This document shows, piece by piece, positions 8,869 through 16,977 of a stretch of 64,000 bases of DNA. The notes below the pieces were generated by a model. That model was not told where the DNA came from. It was given only the letters and a program-made list of their open reading frames with translations, and searched no databases. The stretch's first letter is position 1. Each line of letters begins with the position of its first letter. The position numbers and the translations under genes were made by a program. The stretch comes from Desulfobaculum sp044987625 (GTDB lineage: Bacteria > Desulfobacterota > Desulfovibrionia > Desulfovibrionales > Desulfovibrionaceae), in contig NZ_JBJDSB010000003.1 in the NCBI RefSeq assembly GCF_044987625.1, positions 335,730 through 399,729 of the forward strand, in the 5' to 3' direction.

Positions 8869-9375
8869 CTAGATGCGGCGGCGCACGCCTTTGGCCATCA
8901 GCGCGATGTGCTTGGGCGTCAGGCTAAAGATGAGCGTGCCGTGGCGGGCGCGGGGACCGGGTATCTCAATACAGATGAGACCGGAATTCTGCACGGCTAC
9001 GCGCTGGCGGTCGTCGCCGGTGATGAGCAGGCTGGCCAGCTTGGCGAGGTTGGGCATGTGTCCGGCGATGAGCACGGAATGCGCGTCCACCAGCGAGTCA
9101 ATGCGCTCCACGGTTTGGTGGGCGGGCGTCATGGCTTTGACGTCCGGCGTGGTCATGATGCTCTGTTCGGGAAAGCCCGTGGCGCGGGCCATAATCTCCG
9201 CCGTTTCGCGGGCGCGGAGCTTGGGGCTGGTGAGGATGGTATCAAAGGCGATGCCGAGTTCGGCGGCCACCAGCGCGGTTTTACTCACCTGTTCCACGCC
9301 GATGGGGCTGAGGGGTTCGTCGGGCGCGGCCTCTTTGGGCAGGTTCGCGCCGTGCTGCATGAGGTAGAGAAGCAT
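8869..9375 (-). CDS. SixA-like phosphohistidine phosphatase (histidine phosphatase family)
   Basis: A 168-residue histidine-phosphatase-fold protein. It begins MLLYLMQHGANLPKEAAPDE, so the usual R-H-G phosphate-binding motif reads Q-H-G. The second motif region TSPKLRARETAEIMA and the later H in IAGHMPNLAKLASLL are intact. SixA enzymes dephosphorylate phosphohistidine on HPt or phosphotransferase proteins. The frame is open to 9474, but ATG 9375 is chosen because GAGGAGG lies 5 bases upstream and the catalytic strand begins there. Arg-to-Gln in the first motif is seen in some SixA homologues, as I recall, so activity is likely but unproven. Confidence 0.8.
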   Translation of the reverse strand: MLLYLMQHGANLPKEAAPDEPLSPIGVEQVSKTALVAAELGIAFDTILTSPKLRARETAEIMARATGFPEQSIMTTPDVKAMTPAHQTVERIDSLVDAHSVLIAGHMPNLAKLASLLITGDDRQRVAVQNSGLICIEIPGPRARHGTLIFSLTPKHIALMAKGVRRRI

Positions 9376-9730
9376 CCAGGCCTCCTCGGCGGGCGGGCCG
9401 CCGGTGTTTTCTTCCATGTATCCAAATGATTGCACGGGGAAGTTGCGCTCCCGGCGCAACCGTGTTTTCATCAATGATTATCAGACGGTAGGGAGTCGGG
9501 CAACCGCCTGTGCATGAGGCGGATGTTTCACGGCGCGTTTGGCGGCGTTTTTCACGGTTTTTGCACGTGTCGTCGCAGGTGGGCGGCTTATGCCGCTTTC
9601 AGCGGCCTAGGTGCGGCGTGGCGCCGTCATCTGGTTGAGAAAGGGGCGTGCCTCGTCAGCGGGGCGCACATTTGGCAACCCACCGGAACCACTGACGCCT
9701 GCCGCGTCTGCGGCGGCACAGGGAGTGGGC
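9376..9730. other. Divergent intergenic region, no gene seen
   Basis: About 355 bases separate the minus-strand sixA-like gene from the plus-strand amidase. It probably holds two divergent promoters, but I see no convincing -35/-10 pair or repeat. Upstream in-frame extensions of both neighbours exist but lack ribosome-binding sites as good as those of the chosen starts. Confidence 0.5.
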
Positions 9731-10894
9731 ATGGTGTTTGGCACACGGCTTGGTCGACGACAGCTTTTGCACATGCTTGGCGTTGTGGCCTGCGGCGCGG
9801 CGGTGACGCCGTGGCGCGCCATGGCGGCCGGGCCGGCGCTGGACCTTGGCCTTGCCGCGCAGCAGGCGCTGGATGCGGGCGAGGCAGGGCGCGCGGCGGA
9901 GCTGTTGACCCGGGCGGTGCGTCTGAATCCGGACGACGCATGGCTGTGGGGTCTCCTTGGCCGCGCCGAGTGGGCGCGGGAGCGGCGCGCCCCTGCGGCG
10001 CGCGCATTTCGCCGTGCTCTTGGTCTGCGCCCGGACGATGCCTATTCCCGCATGATGCTCGACATGCTGGGCCAGCAGCCTCTTGACGCACCCCCGCCAG
10101 CGCCCCCGCGCTCGGAATCACCCCTTGAACGCCGCGCCCGTGAGGAGCGCGAAGCCTACGCGGCGGAGCACGGCGATGTCGCCCCGGGCGGCGCGGGATA
10201 CCGCATCCGGCGCGTTGTGCTGGACCCCGGCCACGGCGGCTTTGACCCCGGCGCGGTGGGGCCGGGCGGTCTGCGTGAAAAGGACGTCAATCTGGCCGTC
10301 GCCCGCCACGCCGCGCAGGAGCTCAGCCGCGTGGCGCCGCATCTGCATGTGGCCCTCACCCGCAGCGCGGATACCTATCTTCCCCTTTCTGCCCGCACCG
10401 CCGCGGCCAACCGCTTTGGCGCGGACCTTTTTCTTTCCCTGCACAGCAACGCCAGCACCCGCGCTGCGGCCCACGGCATCGAGACCTATTCTTGCTCCGA
10501 AACGGCCTCCAGCCGCGAGGCGCGCCGCCTCGCGGATTATGAAAATGCCGTGGTGCGCTTTGATGGTCCGGTGCCGCGCAGGGAGCAGTTTTTGGACCTT
10601 GAGGGCATTGTGTTCCGCTTTGAACGGCGGCGGTATTGGCGCGTGGGCGCGCAGGTTGCCCAGCGTATGCAGGCGCGGCTGGCCGATGGCTTGCCCTTTG
10701 CCGATCGGGGCGCCCAGCATGCGGACTTTTATGTGCTGCGCAAGGCGCGGATGCCCTCGGTTCTGCTTGAGACGGGCTTTGTCTCCAACCCCGATGAGGA
10801 GCGCCTGCTCGCGGACGCCGCCATGCAGCGGCGCATTGGCGTGGCCGTGGCCGAGGCCGTGGTCGCCCTTAGCGCGCAGGAGGTGGCGGGATGA
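9731..10894 (+). CDS. Tat-exported N-acetylmuramoyl-L-alanine amidase with N-terminal TPRs
   Basis: A 387-residue Amidase_3 (AmiC-type) peptidoglycan hydrolase. The N-terminus MVFGTRLGRRQLLHMLGVVA has a twin-arginine motif followed by a hydrophobic stretch and an A-x-A cleavage site (RAMAAG). Two TPR-like helices follow (residues about 35-110), then a charged linker. The catalytic domain starts at VVLDPGHGGFDPGAVGPGG (about residue 160), with the second zinc-ligand region LHSNAS (about 236) and the catalytic Glu in LLETGFVSN (about 345). It should cut the stem peptide from muramic acid in the periplasm. AGGGAG precedes the ATG by 5 bases. It overlaps the next TPR gene by 4 bases. Confidence 0.9.
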   Translation: MVFGTRLGRRQLLHMLGVVACGAAVTPWRAMAAGPALDLGLAAQQALDAGEAGRAAELLTRAVRLNPDDAWLWGLLGRAEWARERRAPAARAFRRALGLRPDDAYSRMMLDMLGQQPLDAPPPAPPRSESPLERRAREEREAYAAEHGDVAPGGAGYRIRRVVLDPGHGGFDPGAVGPGGLREKDVNLAVARHAAQELSRVAPHLHVALTRSADTYLPLSARTAAANRFGADLFLSLHSNASTRAAAHGIETYSCSETASSREARRLADYENAVVRFDGPVPRREQFLDLEGIVFRFERRRYWRVGAQVAQRMQARLADGLPFADRGAQHADFYVLRKARMPSVLLETGFVSNPDEERLLADAAMQRRIGVAVAEAVVALSAQEVAG

Positions 10895-11799
10895 CGCGGC
10901 AGGGCGCGGGGGTGAACAGGCTACGCCGTGTGCGGCGTGGTGTCGCCGTGCTTGCGGTGCTGTTCGCCGCGCTGTGGTATGCGCATGCGGCGTGGGCCGG
11001 GCCGGAGGCGGAAGCCCCAGCTGGTGTGGACGCGCTGGTTTTGGCCGGGTCGCAGGCGCTCTATGACGGCAATGTACAGGAGGCGGAGCAGTATTTGCGC
11101 CGCGCAGTGGAGGCGGACCCGCACAGCGTGTTTGCCATGAACCAGCTTGGCGCGGCCCTCGCACGGCAAAAACGCTTTACCGAGGCGGGGCGGATGTTCA
11201 CCCGCGTGCTGGCGCTGGATGAAGGGAATCTGTTTGCGTTGATATGGCGGGGCGTTTTGGCCCTTGAGGCCGGGCGGCCCGGCGCGGCGCGGCGCGCATT
11301 TGGCGCGGTGCTGGAGCGCGACGCCGCAAATCCGGACGCGCTGTATTTTCTGGGCGTGGTGCACGCCTCGGCGCGGGACCGGGACGGCGCGGTGCGCTAT
11401 TTCACGCGGGCGGGGCAAGCGGCCATGCGCCTTGGCGGGGATCCGGAGGCGCAATACCGGCTGGGTGTGGCCTATCGGGGGCTGGGGCTAGCCGCCAATG
11501 CGGAATTGGCATTTGAGCGCGCCCTTGCTCTGCGTCCGCGCTACGGCATGGCTCTTGTGGAGCTTGGCTGGGTGCGCCTGAACCGTGGCGACCGGGCCGG
11601 GGCCGAGGCCGCGTGGACGCGCGCCGCCGGCCTTGGCGGACGCGCCGCCGAGGAGGCGCGCACCAGCATGGCGGCAACGCTCACGCGCGACGCCATTGCC
11701 GCGCAGGAGGCGGGAAACACCGCTGAGGAGCGCAAATTGTGGGGCCGGGTGCTGGAATGGGACCCGGAGAACAGGGCGGCGCGGCACCACTTGCGCTGA
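10891..11799 (+). CDS. Exported TPR-repeat protein
   Basis: A 302-residue protein translationally coupled to the amidase (ATGA overlap). The N-terminus has a basic region, then VAVLAVLFAALWYAHAAWAG, a signal peptide or anchor. From residue 45 on, at least five TPR units are visible, for example GSQALYDGNVQEAEQYLRRA, NPDALYFLGVVHASARDRDG and PRYGMALVELGWVRLNRGDR. TPR arrays bind protein partners. The tight coupling suggests that it scaffolds or recruits the amidase in the periplasm. No enzymatic domain is present. Confidence 0.82.
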   Translation: MTRQGAGVNRLRRVRRGVAVLAVLFAALWYAHAAWAGPEAEAPAGVDALVLAGSQALYDGNVQEAEQYLRRAVEADPHSVFAMNQLGAALARQKRFTEAGRMFTRVLALDEGNLFALIWRGVLALEAGRPGAARRAFGAVLERDAANPDALYFLGVVHASARDRDGAVRYFTRAGQAAMRLGGDPEAQYRLGVAYRGLGLAANAELAFERALALRPRYGMALVELGWVRLNRGDRAGAEAAWTRAAGLGGRAAEEARTSMAATLTRDAIAAQEAGNTAEERKLWGRVLEWDPENRAARHHLR

Positions 11800-11889
11800 A
11801 CCCGGCCGCAAGGTATTTATTTTGTTGGAACCATGCGCCGCGCAGGAGAGGGTCCTACGGGGCGACACAGCAATCGAGGAGAGCATCGT

Positions 11890-12822
11890 ATGAGACGGAT
11901 GGCATGGGCCTTAACGATGGCGGCGCTGGTGGTGTGTCTCGTGGCTTCTGCGGCGATGGCGCAGACCTCACAGACGACGCAGGGCGCGCCCTACGTGCAG
12001 GAAGCGGAACAAGGCTCCGTGAATTGGCAGACCGGCCTCATCACGGCAAAGGGTATTGGCGCGCCGCCGGAGAGCGGGGCGAATCAGGCGCAGCTGCGCG
12101 GCATGGCGCTGCGCGCGGCTACGGTCATTGCGCGGCGCAATCTGCTGGAACTCCTTAAGGGCGTGCAGATTGACTCCACCACCACGGTGGAGAACTTCAT
12201 GGTCGCCAGCGACGTTGTGGTGGCGCATCTGCGCGGCTATTTGCAGAATTCCCAAATTTTGGACACGGCCTATATGTCCGACGGCTCCGTGGAGGTGACC
12301 GTGGGGCTGCGGCTGCGTGGCGGTGTGGCGGACGTTATTCTGCCCAAGGCGTCGGAGTTCAACATTCAGCGCCCCGCGCCCGCCGTGGCTGAGCCGCAGG
12401 CGCCCGCAGAGGCGGCCCAAGCGGAGAATGCCACAGCCGGGGGTGACCCCATGGCCGAGGCCAAGGCCGCAGCGGACGCGCGCCCCGTCACCGGGCTGGT
12501 GGTGGATGCGCGCGGGCTGGGCCTGCGTCCGGCCATGAGCCCCCGCATTTTGGACGAGGACGGGCGCGAGGTTTACGGCACTGCCGCCGTCAAGCGCGGC
12601 TACGCCATCAAGCAGGGCATGGCCGGGTACGCCAAGGAGCCGGAAGGCGGCGCCGTGGCCCGCCGTGCGGGGGATAATCCGCGCGTGGTGAAGGCGCTTC
12701 GCGTGTCCGGCAAGGCCGGGACCGATGTGGTCATCGCCAATGCCGCGGCCGAGGATATCCGCGCCACCAACAGCGAGTGGAAGTACCTTGCCCAGTGCCA
12801 CGTGGTGCTCGTTCTCGACTAA
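11890..12822 (+). CDS. LPP20-like secreted envelope protein
   Basis: A 310-residue protein with a Sec signal peptide (MRRMAWALTMAALVVCLVAS then AMAQ). Residues about 45-150 show the LPP20/FlgP-like pattern: an aromatic-Gly rich start, A-L-R-A-A-T-V-I-A-R-R-N-L-L-E, and VEVTVGLRLRGGVADVI. A Pro/Ala-rich linker (PAVAEPQAPAEAAQAEN) separates a C-terminal domain of about 120 residues with TGLVVDARGLGLRPAMSP. LPP20-like proteins are outer-membrane-associated and often accompany FlgT/CsgG-like proteins. GAGGAG lies 8 bases before the ATG; the open frame back to 11833 is ignored. The precise role is unknown. Confidence 0.7.
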   Translation: MRRMAWALTMAALVVCLVASAAMAQTSQTTQGAPYVQEAEQGSVNWQTGLITAKGIGAPPESGANQAQLRGMALRAATVIARRNLLELLKGVQIDSTTTVENFMVASDVVVAHLRGYLQNSQILDTAYMSDGSVEVTVGLRLRGGVADVILPKASEFNIQRPAPAVAEPQAPAEAAQAENATAGGDPMAEAKAAADARPVTGLVVDARGLGLRPAMSPRILDEDGREVYGTAAVKRGYAIKQGMAGYAKEPEGGAVARRAGDNPRVVKALRVSGKAGTDVVIANAAAEDIRATNSEWKYLAQCHVVLVLD

Positions 12823-12858
12823 ACCGCTACTGCTCACCGAATATACCGGGGAATCATT

Positions 12859-14046
12859 ATGACGAAATATCAAGGCGTTTTGGCCTGTCTTCTGGCGGTT
12901 GCCGCCCTTGCGCTGGCCGGTTGCGGCGGCAAGGACGCGCGCACGCCCTCGGGCATGTGGGACAGCCCTTTGCACCATTTCAACAACGGCATTGAACTGC
13001 TGGACGAGGGCGACATCACCGGCGCCACCGTGCAGTTTGAGCTGGCGCTGCAGATTGACGGCGAATATCCGCCCGCCCTCGCCGGGATGGGCTACCTTGC
13101 CGCGCTGTCCGGCGACGAGGACGCCGCCGAAGACTCCATCGACGACGCCTACGACGAAGTGGACGACGACATGCCCGTTGCGGTCCAGCTGTGGCCGTAC
13201 ATTTTGGACATCCGCTCCCGCGCCGCGCTCTACGCCGCAGGCCGGATGGACCGGGACGACTTTATCGAAGGCGTGGACGACGTGTTCGCCGACGCCTCGG
13301 AAATCGCCCCGGAGAATGCCGCTCTGTACTACTGGACGGGCGAGGCGTATGTGGACGCGCTGGAACTGCGCGCCGCCGAGGTGATGTTCCACCGCGTGCT
13401 GGAGATGAAGCACGGCTACGAGGAGCGCGCCCGCGCCCGCTGGGAAGTGGTGCAGGCGGCCAACCGCGCCGCGCCCGGCACCGTGGTGGGCAAGCGCATT
13501 GCCCTGCTGCGGACCATCACCCGCGCCGACCTTGCCGCGCTGCTGGTGGAGGAGCTTCGCGTGAAGCGCTTCTACTCCCGTACGCAGAGCGTTATGGACA
13601 AGTCCTTTCAGACGCCGGACCAGAGCCGCGCCGCCGTGGCCCTTGACGTTGAGGCCGCAGTGCGCGACATCGACGGCCACCCCCTGCGCGCGGACATCGA
13701 AAAGGTGCTCCATTACGGCGTGAAGGGGCTGGATCTGTATCCGGACCGCACCTTCCGCCCGCAGGCGGCGGTGACCCGCGCCGAGGCGGCCATGGTGTTT
13801 GAGGACATTATCGTACGCGCCACGGGCGACAAGGCCCTTGCCACCCGATACATCGGGCAGGAGAGCCATTTCCCGGATGTACGCGGCGACCATTCGGCCT
13901 TTAACGCCATTATGCTGTGCACCACGCGCGGCGTGATGCAGGCCGATATCCGCACCGGCGCGTTCCGTCCCCTCGGGCGGCTGTCCGGCGTGGAGGCCCT
14001 TGGCGCGGTGCAGCGCCTGCGGCATGAACTGCGGCTCTTTGAATAG
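12859..14046 (+). CDS. TPR lipoprotein with S-layer-homology domain
   Basis: A 395-residue lipoprotein: signal peptide ending in the lipobox LAGC (Cys about residue 21). Residues 40-200 contain TPR-like helices and a very acidic segment (EDAAEDSIDDAYDEVDDDM). Near residue 290 an SLH-type repeat is visible: DLYPDRTFRPQAAVTRAEAA, matching the family pattern F-x-P-x2-x-v-T-R-A-E. SLH domains bind secondary cell-wall polymers or peptidoglycan. The gene sits 36 bases after the LPP20-like gene, apparently in the same operon. An SLH motif on a lipoprotein suggests a bridge between the outer membrane and peptidoglycan; this is inference. Confidence 0.78.
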   Translation: MTKYQGVLACLLAVAALALAGCGGKDARTPSGMWDSPLHHFNNGIELLDEGDITGATVQFELALQIDGEYPPALAGMGYLAALSGDEDAAEDSIDDAYDEVDDDMPVAVQLWPYILDIRSRAALYAAGRMDRDDFIEGVDDVFADASEIAPENAALYYWTGEAYVDALELRAAEVMFHRVLEMKHGYEERARARWEVVQAANRAAPGTVVGKRIALLRTITRADLAALLVEELRVKRFYSRTQSVMDKSFQTPDQSRAAVALDVEAAVRDIDGHPLRADIEKVLHYGVKGLDLYPDRTFRPQAAVTRAEAAMVFEDIIVRATGDKALATRYIGQESHFPDVRGDHSAFNAIMLCTTRGVMQADIRTGAFRPLGRLSGVEALGAVQRLRHELRLFE

Positions 14047-14093
14047 CGCTTTTTGGCCCCGCAGTGCGGGGCGAGTCTTTCACAAAAACCATA

Positions 14094-14133
14094 CGGCGCG
14101 GCATACGGAACCTTCCGCTGCCGCGCCGCTTTT
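14094..14133 (+). terminator. Candidate terminator hairpin after the SLH lipoprotein
   Basis: CGGCGCGGCA (14094-14103) pairs with TGCCGCGCCG (14119-14128) across a 15-base loop and is followed by a short T-rich tail (CTTTTC). A smaller hairpin, CCCCGC-AGT-GCGGGG, precedes it at about 14058-14072. Together they may end or attenuate the 9.7-14 kb envelope operon before the next gene at 14168. Confidence 0.6.
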
Positions 14134-14167
14134 CATTCAACACGAAAGGGTGTAATCGACATCGGTC

Positions 14168-15088
14168 ATGAAGTATCATCGCACTTTACTTGGAATCCTG
14201 TTGTGTGCGGCCCTGTTCGCGGCCGCTATGTGGAGTGGCCCCGCCATGGCTGGCGAGGTCAGCGTCGCGTGGCGGCCAGATGCGGAGGACGCCGTCATCA
14301 CCAGCCGTTCCGGCGCGTTGCAGGTCGGTCTTGGCCGCGCTGTGGTGCAGGATGCCCTGTCGCTCCTGCCCGGCGAGCTGGACGAGGAGCGTGTGAATAT
14401 GCTCCGCCAGCGGCTTTTGGATAAGGCATGGGACTACGTGCTCAGCTACTCCGAACGCGGCCTTGATGTCACCGAGGACGAGCAGGGCACCATGAAGACC
14501 CTGCGCCTTGACGTGACGGTCAACCGCCCCGCCCTGAAAAAGGAACTCAAGCGCCTTGGCGTGTTCTACACCGTCGCAACGCCGCAGGCCTTTGACATTC
14601 ACCTGACGGATGGCGCATCCGATGCGTGGGACGACCTTGGCCGCTTGCAGCGCTTTACCGGCGTTCGCGTGCGCAGTGGGGCGTCTCCGCTTTTGCAAAT
14701 CAGCCGCGACGCTGAAGGCGTGTGGACCGGCCGCCTGAGCCAGGACGACGAATTCTGGATTGAAGCCGACAAGGACCTGGCCCTCATGTGGGACCGCCTG
14801 TGGGGCCATTTCTTTACCCGTCCCGGTGCCGACGCCGGGCTGGTCTCGTCCCTGTCGCTCATCATTCAGGGCTGGTACGCCCCTGACGGCGCCAAGGCCT
14901 TTGATGCGGAGCTTCGCTCGTGGGACAAGGCGCTGGAATCCGCCGACCTCACCGAAGTGCATATGCTGCCAGACGGCATTGCCGCCACATGGCGCGTGGC
15001 TACACTCGACCGCGAGGCGCTGAAGGCACGTCTCGACGAATATCTCCCTCCCCGTGGGCTTTCCTATAGCTTTGACACCTTGCCTTAA
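14168..15088 (+). CDS. Secreted protein of unknown function
   Basis: A 306-residue protein with a clear Sec signal peptide (MKYHRTLLGILLCAALFAAA, cleavage near AMAG-EV). The mature part has alternating strand and helix patterns, but I recognise no catalytic motif. It is last in the row of exported proteins at 9.7-15.1 kb and lies after a hairpin, so it may be expressed at a lower level or separately. The spacing of LRLDVTVNRPALKKELKRLG and related segments recalls periplasmic DUF2066-type proteins, but this is only a weak impression. Confidence 0.65.
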   Translation: MKYHRTLLGILLCAALFAAAMWSGPAMAGEVSVAWRPDAEDAVITSRSGALQVGLGRAVVQDALSLLPGELDEERVNMLRQRLLDKAWDYVLSYSERGLDVTEDEQGTMKTLRLDVTVNRPALKKELKRLGVFYTVATPQAFDIHLTDGASDAWDDLGRLQRFTGVRVRSGASPLLQISRDAEGVWTGRLSQDDEFWIEADKDLALMWDRLWGHFFTRPGADAGLVSSLSLIIQGWYAPDGAKAFDAELRSWDKALESADLTEVHMLPDGIAATWRVATLDREALKARLDEYLPPRGLSYSFDTLP

Positions 15089-15181
15089 TCTGATTCCCTG
15101 TATTATGAATGAGTTGTCGTATATGGGCGTCCGCGGCGAAAGCGGGCGCCCGTATTCACCATTTCATAATCGGGGAAGGCT

Positions 15182-15757
15182 ATGCCGTTTTACCAGAGCA
15201 ACTGGACCATTCCCAATATACTCACCGTCCTGCGCATCCTGCTGACGCCGGGGTTCGTGATGGCCTTTTTGAACGGCCGTGTGGACGTGGCGTGCGCCTT
15301 TTTTACACTGGCGGGCGTGACGGACGCGGCGGACGGGCTGCTTGCGCGTGTGCTGCATCAGCGCACCCACCTTGGGGCCATGCTGGACCCCTTGGCGGAC
15401 AAGGTGCTGCTGACGGCGGCATTTTTGTGCATGGGCGTTGCGGAGTGGGTGCCCTCGTGGCTGGTGGTGCTGGTCATTAGCCGCGACCTTATCATCGTGG
15501 GCGGGCTTGCCCTGCTGACGTTTTGGGGCGTGGACATCCATGACGAGATTCGTCCGTCATTCATGAGCAAACTCAACACCACCGGGCAGATTCTCATCAC
15601 CTTTATGGTGCTGGTGCAGCATGCGGGCTGGTACGCCATGCCTCTGCCGATTCTTATTCTGACCTATGCTGTGGGAATTTTGACCGTGCTGACGGGCATA
15701 GACTACGTTCTGCGAGGCCTAGCCCTGTTCCCCGCCAATGGCGACGGAAAGCCGTAG
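15182..15757 (+). CDS. CDP-alcohol phosphatidyltransferase family protein (PgsA-like)
   Basis: A 191-residue integral membrane enzyme. It begins with IPNILTVLRILLTPGFVMAF, the usual first helix, and carries the full catalytic motif D-x2-D-G-x2-A-R-x8-G-x3-D-x3-D as DAADGLLARV followed by THLGAMLDPLADK. Such enzymes move a phosphatidyl group from CDP-diacylglycerol to an alcohol in the inner membrane; the N-terminal resemblance favours glycerol-3-phosphate (PgsA), but other alcohols cannot be excluded. GGGAAGG lies just upstream of the ATG. Confidence 0.88.
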   Translation: MPFYQSNWTIPNILTVLRILLTPGFVMAFLNGRVDVACAFFTLAGVTDAADGLLARVLHQRTHLGAMLDPLADKVLLTAAFLCMGVAEWVPSWLVVLVISRDLIIVGGLALLTFWGVDIHDEIRPSFMSKLNTTGQILITFMVLVQHAGWYAMPLPILILTYAVGILTVLTGIDYVLRGLALFPANGDGKP

Positions 15758-16087
15758 CGCGGCGCGGCGGCCTTCCTGCGGATGGCGGCGTGACGGCGGG
15801 GGCTGACGGCGTAGTGTTTTTTCGCCCGCTGGCGGGGCTGAGATGGCGGCGCAGTGACGCTGCGCCGTGCTGAAGCCTTGCAGGACTTGGACTGGATGGG
15901 TGCGGCGCTATGAAGCGGCGTGCTGAAGCGGTCGGGGCTGAAGTGCTCTGCGACGGGTGCAGTGAGGCGCGCGTGGAGGCGTGAGCCGGGCTGGTATGAC
16001 GCCGGGTAAACGCGGCCCACGGCCCGGAGGTGTTTGGCGGATTATGGTCCGTCACAGCGTTCTGGACGGGAAAGATAAGGCAGGATA
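15758..16087. other. GC-rich intergenic stretch, nothing recognised
   Basis: About 330 bases between the phosphatidyltransferase gene and the terminator shared with tatA. Open frames on the minus strand here are low-complexity (Ser/Pro/Arg/Ala) and have no ribosome-binding site. I see no RNA gene. Confidence 0.5.
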
Positions 16088-16090
16088 AAT

Positions 16091-16123
16091 AAAACCCGGA
16101 CGGCGTGGAGTCGTCCGGGTTTT
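16091..16123. terminator. Strong terminator downstream of tatA, possibly bidirectional
   Basis: AAAACCCGGACG (16091-16102) and CGTCCGGGTTTT (16112-16123) form a perfect 12-bp stem with a 9-base loop. The A-rich left arm and T-rich right arm suit termination on both strands, serving minus-strand tatA and the plus-strand gene upstream. Confidence 0.88.
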
Positions 16124-16163
16124 ATTTATACGCGGAAAAAAGAGAGAAACGAAGACGACGACC

Positions 16164-16361
16164 TTAGGCCTTGTCCTTGTCTTCTTCCTTTTCCTCTTTT
16201 GGGGTTACGTCAATTTCGCTGGGTTCGGACGTGGCCTTCTTAAAGTTCTGAATGGCCTGACCAATGCCGCCGCCGATTTCCGGCAGTTTCTTGGCGCCGA
16301 AGATTACCAGCACGATTACGAGAATAATCAGGAGTTCCCAAATTCCTAATCCGCCGATCAT
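16164..16361 (-). CDS. tatA: Twin-arginine translocase subunit TatA/TatE
   Basis: A 65-residue protein with the TatA layout: a short N-terminus, one transmembrane helix (IWELLIILVIVLVIFGAKKL), the F-G-x-K-K-L-P-E hinge, an amphipathic helix (GGGIGQAIQNFKKA) and a highly charged Glu/Lys/Asp tail. TatA oligomers form the translocation path for folded proteins carrying RR signal peptides, such as the amidase encoded at 9731. It is a lone gene with its own terminator at 16091. TatB/TatC are not in the window. Confidence 0.93.
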   Translation of the reverse strand: MIGGLGIWELLIILVIVLVIFGAKKLPEIGGGIGQAIQNFKKATSEPSEIDVTPKEEKEEDKDKA

Positions 16362-16544
16362 GTGATGCCTCCGTGTGAGTATTGTCAGTGGCTATACACG
16401 CGCGGAAAACCAAGGTCAAGACGGGGGAGCCTCGCCCGGCTTTGGAATTTGCTTGATATTTCGCAGGATACCTGAAAGATTTTTAAAGACGCCAGCATTG
16501 GCTGGCGCGATTTTGCGATATTTTTGGCGAGAGGGGAGAGCAGC

Positions 16545-16958
16545 GTGGGAGATGATACCAAGGTCCGCAGATTGCCCGGAGACAAGTGTGTCTTCTTCCG
16601 TCTTGGGTGCTGCATGTATAAAGAGGTGTTGAATCCCGGCTACCACGATGAATTCCGGTGCAAGGCGCTTGTGGACCTTGAGGCCGAATACGATACGTTC
16701 CTTGATAGGGCCGAGGCCTTTCATCTGGATGAGGAGATGGCCTCGCGCATTTGGCATTCGCGCCTGACGCGCTACGCACAGGGCGGGTGCGAGTGTCCGG
16801 ACTTTCGCCCCGGCGAAGCGGACAGCGTACCGGGGTGCGCCTTTGCCTTGGGATTTCTGTGCCTGAAGGCCCTGCCGAAGTGTGGGGGCCAGTGTACGTA
16901 CTTTCGCCTGCCGCCCAATGCCGCCCGAGATACCGCCCCCCATGACGACGAATCATGA
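16545..16958 (+). CDS. Cys-rich small protein of unknown function
   Basis: A 137-residue protein starting at GTG 16545, chosen because GGGGAG lies about 6 bases upstream. Cysteines fall in clusters: DKCVFFRLGCCMYKE near the start, FRCKALVD, GGCECPDF, GCAFALGFLCLKA and PKCGGQCTYF. Such spacing could bind metal or form an iron-sulfur site, but the pattern matches no family I can name. The open frame begins earlier at a TTG (16524). The next gene starts 19 bases after the stop, so the two may be co-transcribed. Confidence 0.7.
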   Translation: MGDDTKVRRLPGDKCVFFRLGCCMYKEVLNPGYHDEFRCKALVDLEAEYDTFLDRAEAFHLDEEMASRIWHSRLTRYAQGGCECPDFRPGEADSVPGCAFALGFLCLKALPKCGGQCTYFRLPPNAARDTAPHDDES

Positions 16959-16977
16959 CCCGCAAGAGAGAGCACGA

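Noticed and set aside
11968..14025. 685-residue minus-strand open frame
   Set aside because: Antisense to the LPP20-like and SLH lipoprotein genes; no motif or ribosome-binding site.
15654..16055. 133-residue minus-strand frame in the gap before tatA
   Set aside because: Ser/Pro/Arg low-complexity, no ribosome-binding site, no domain.
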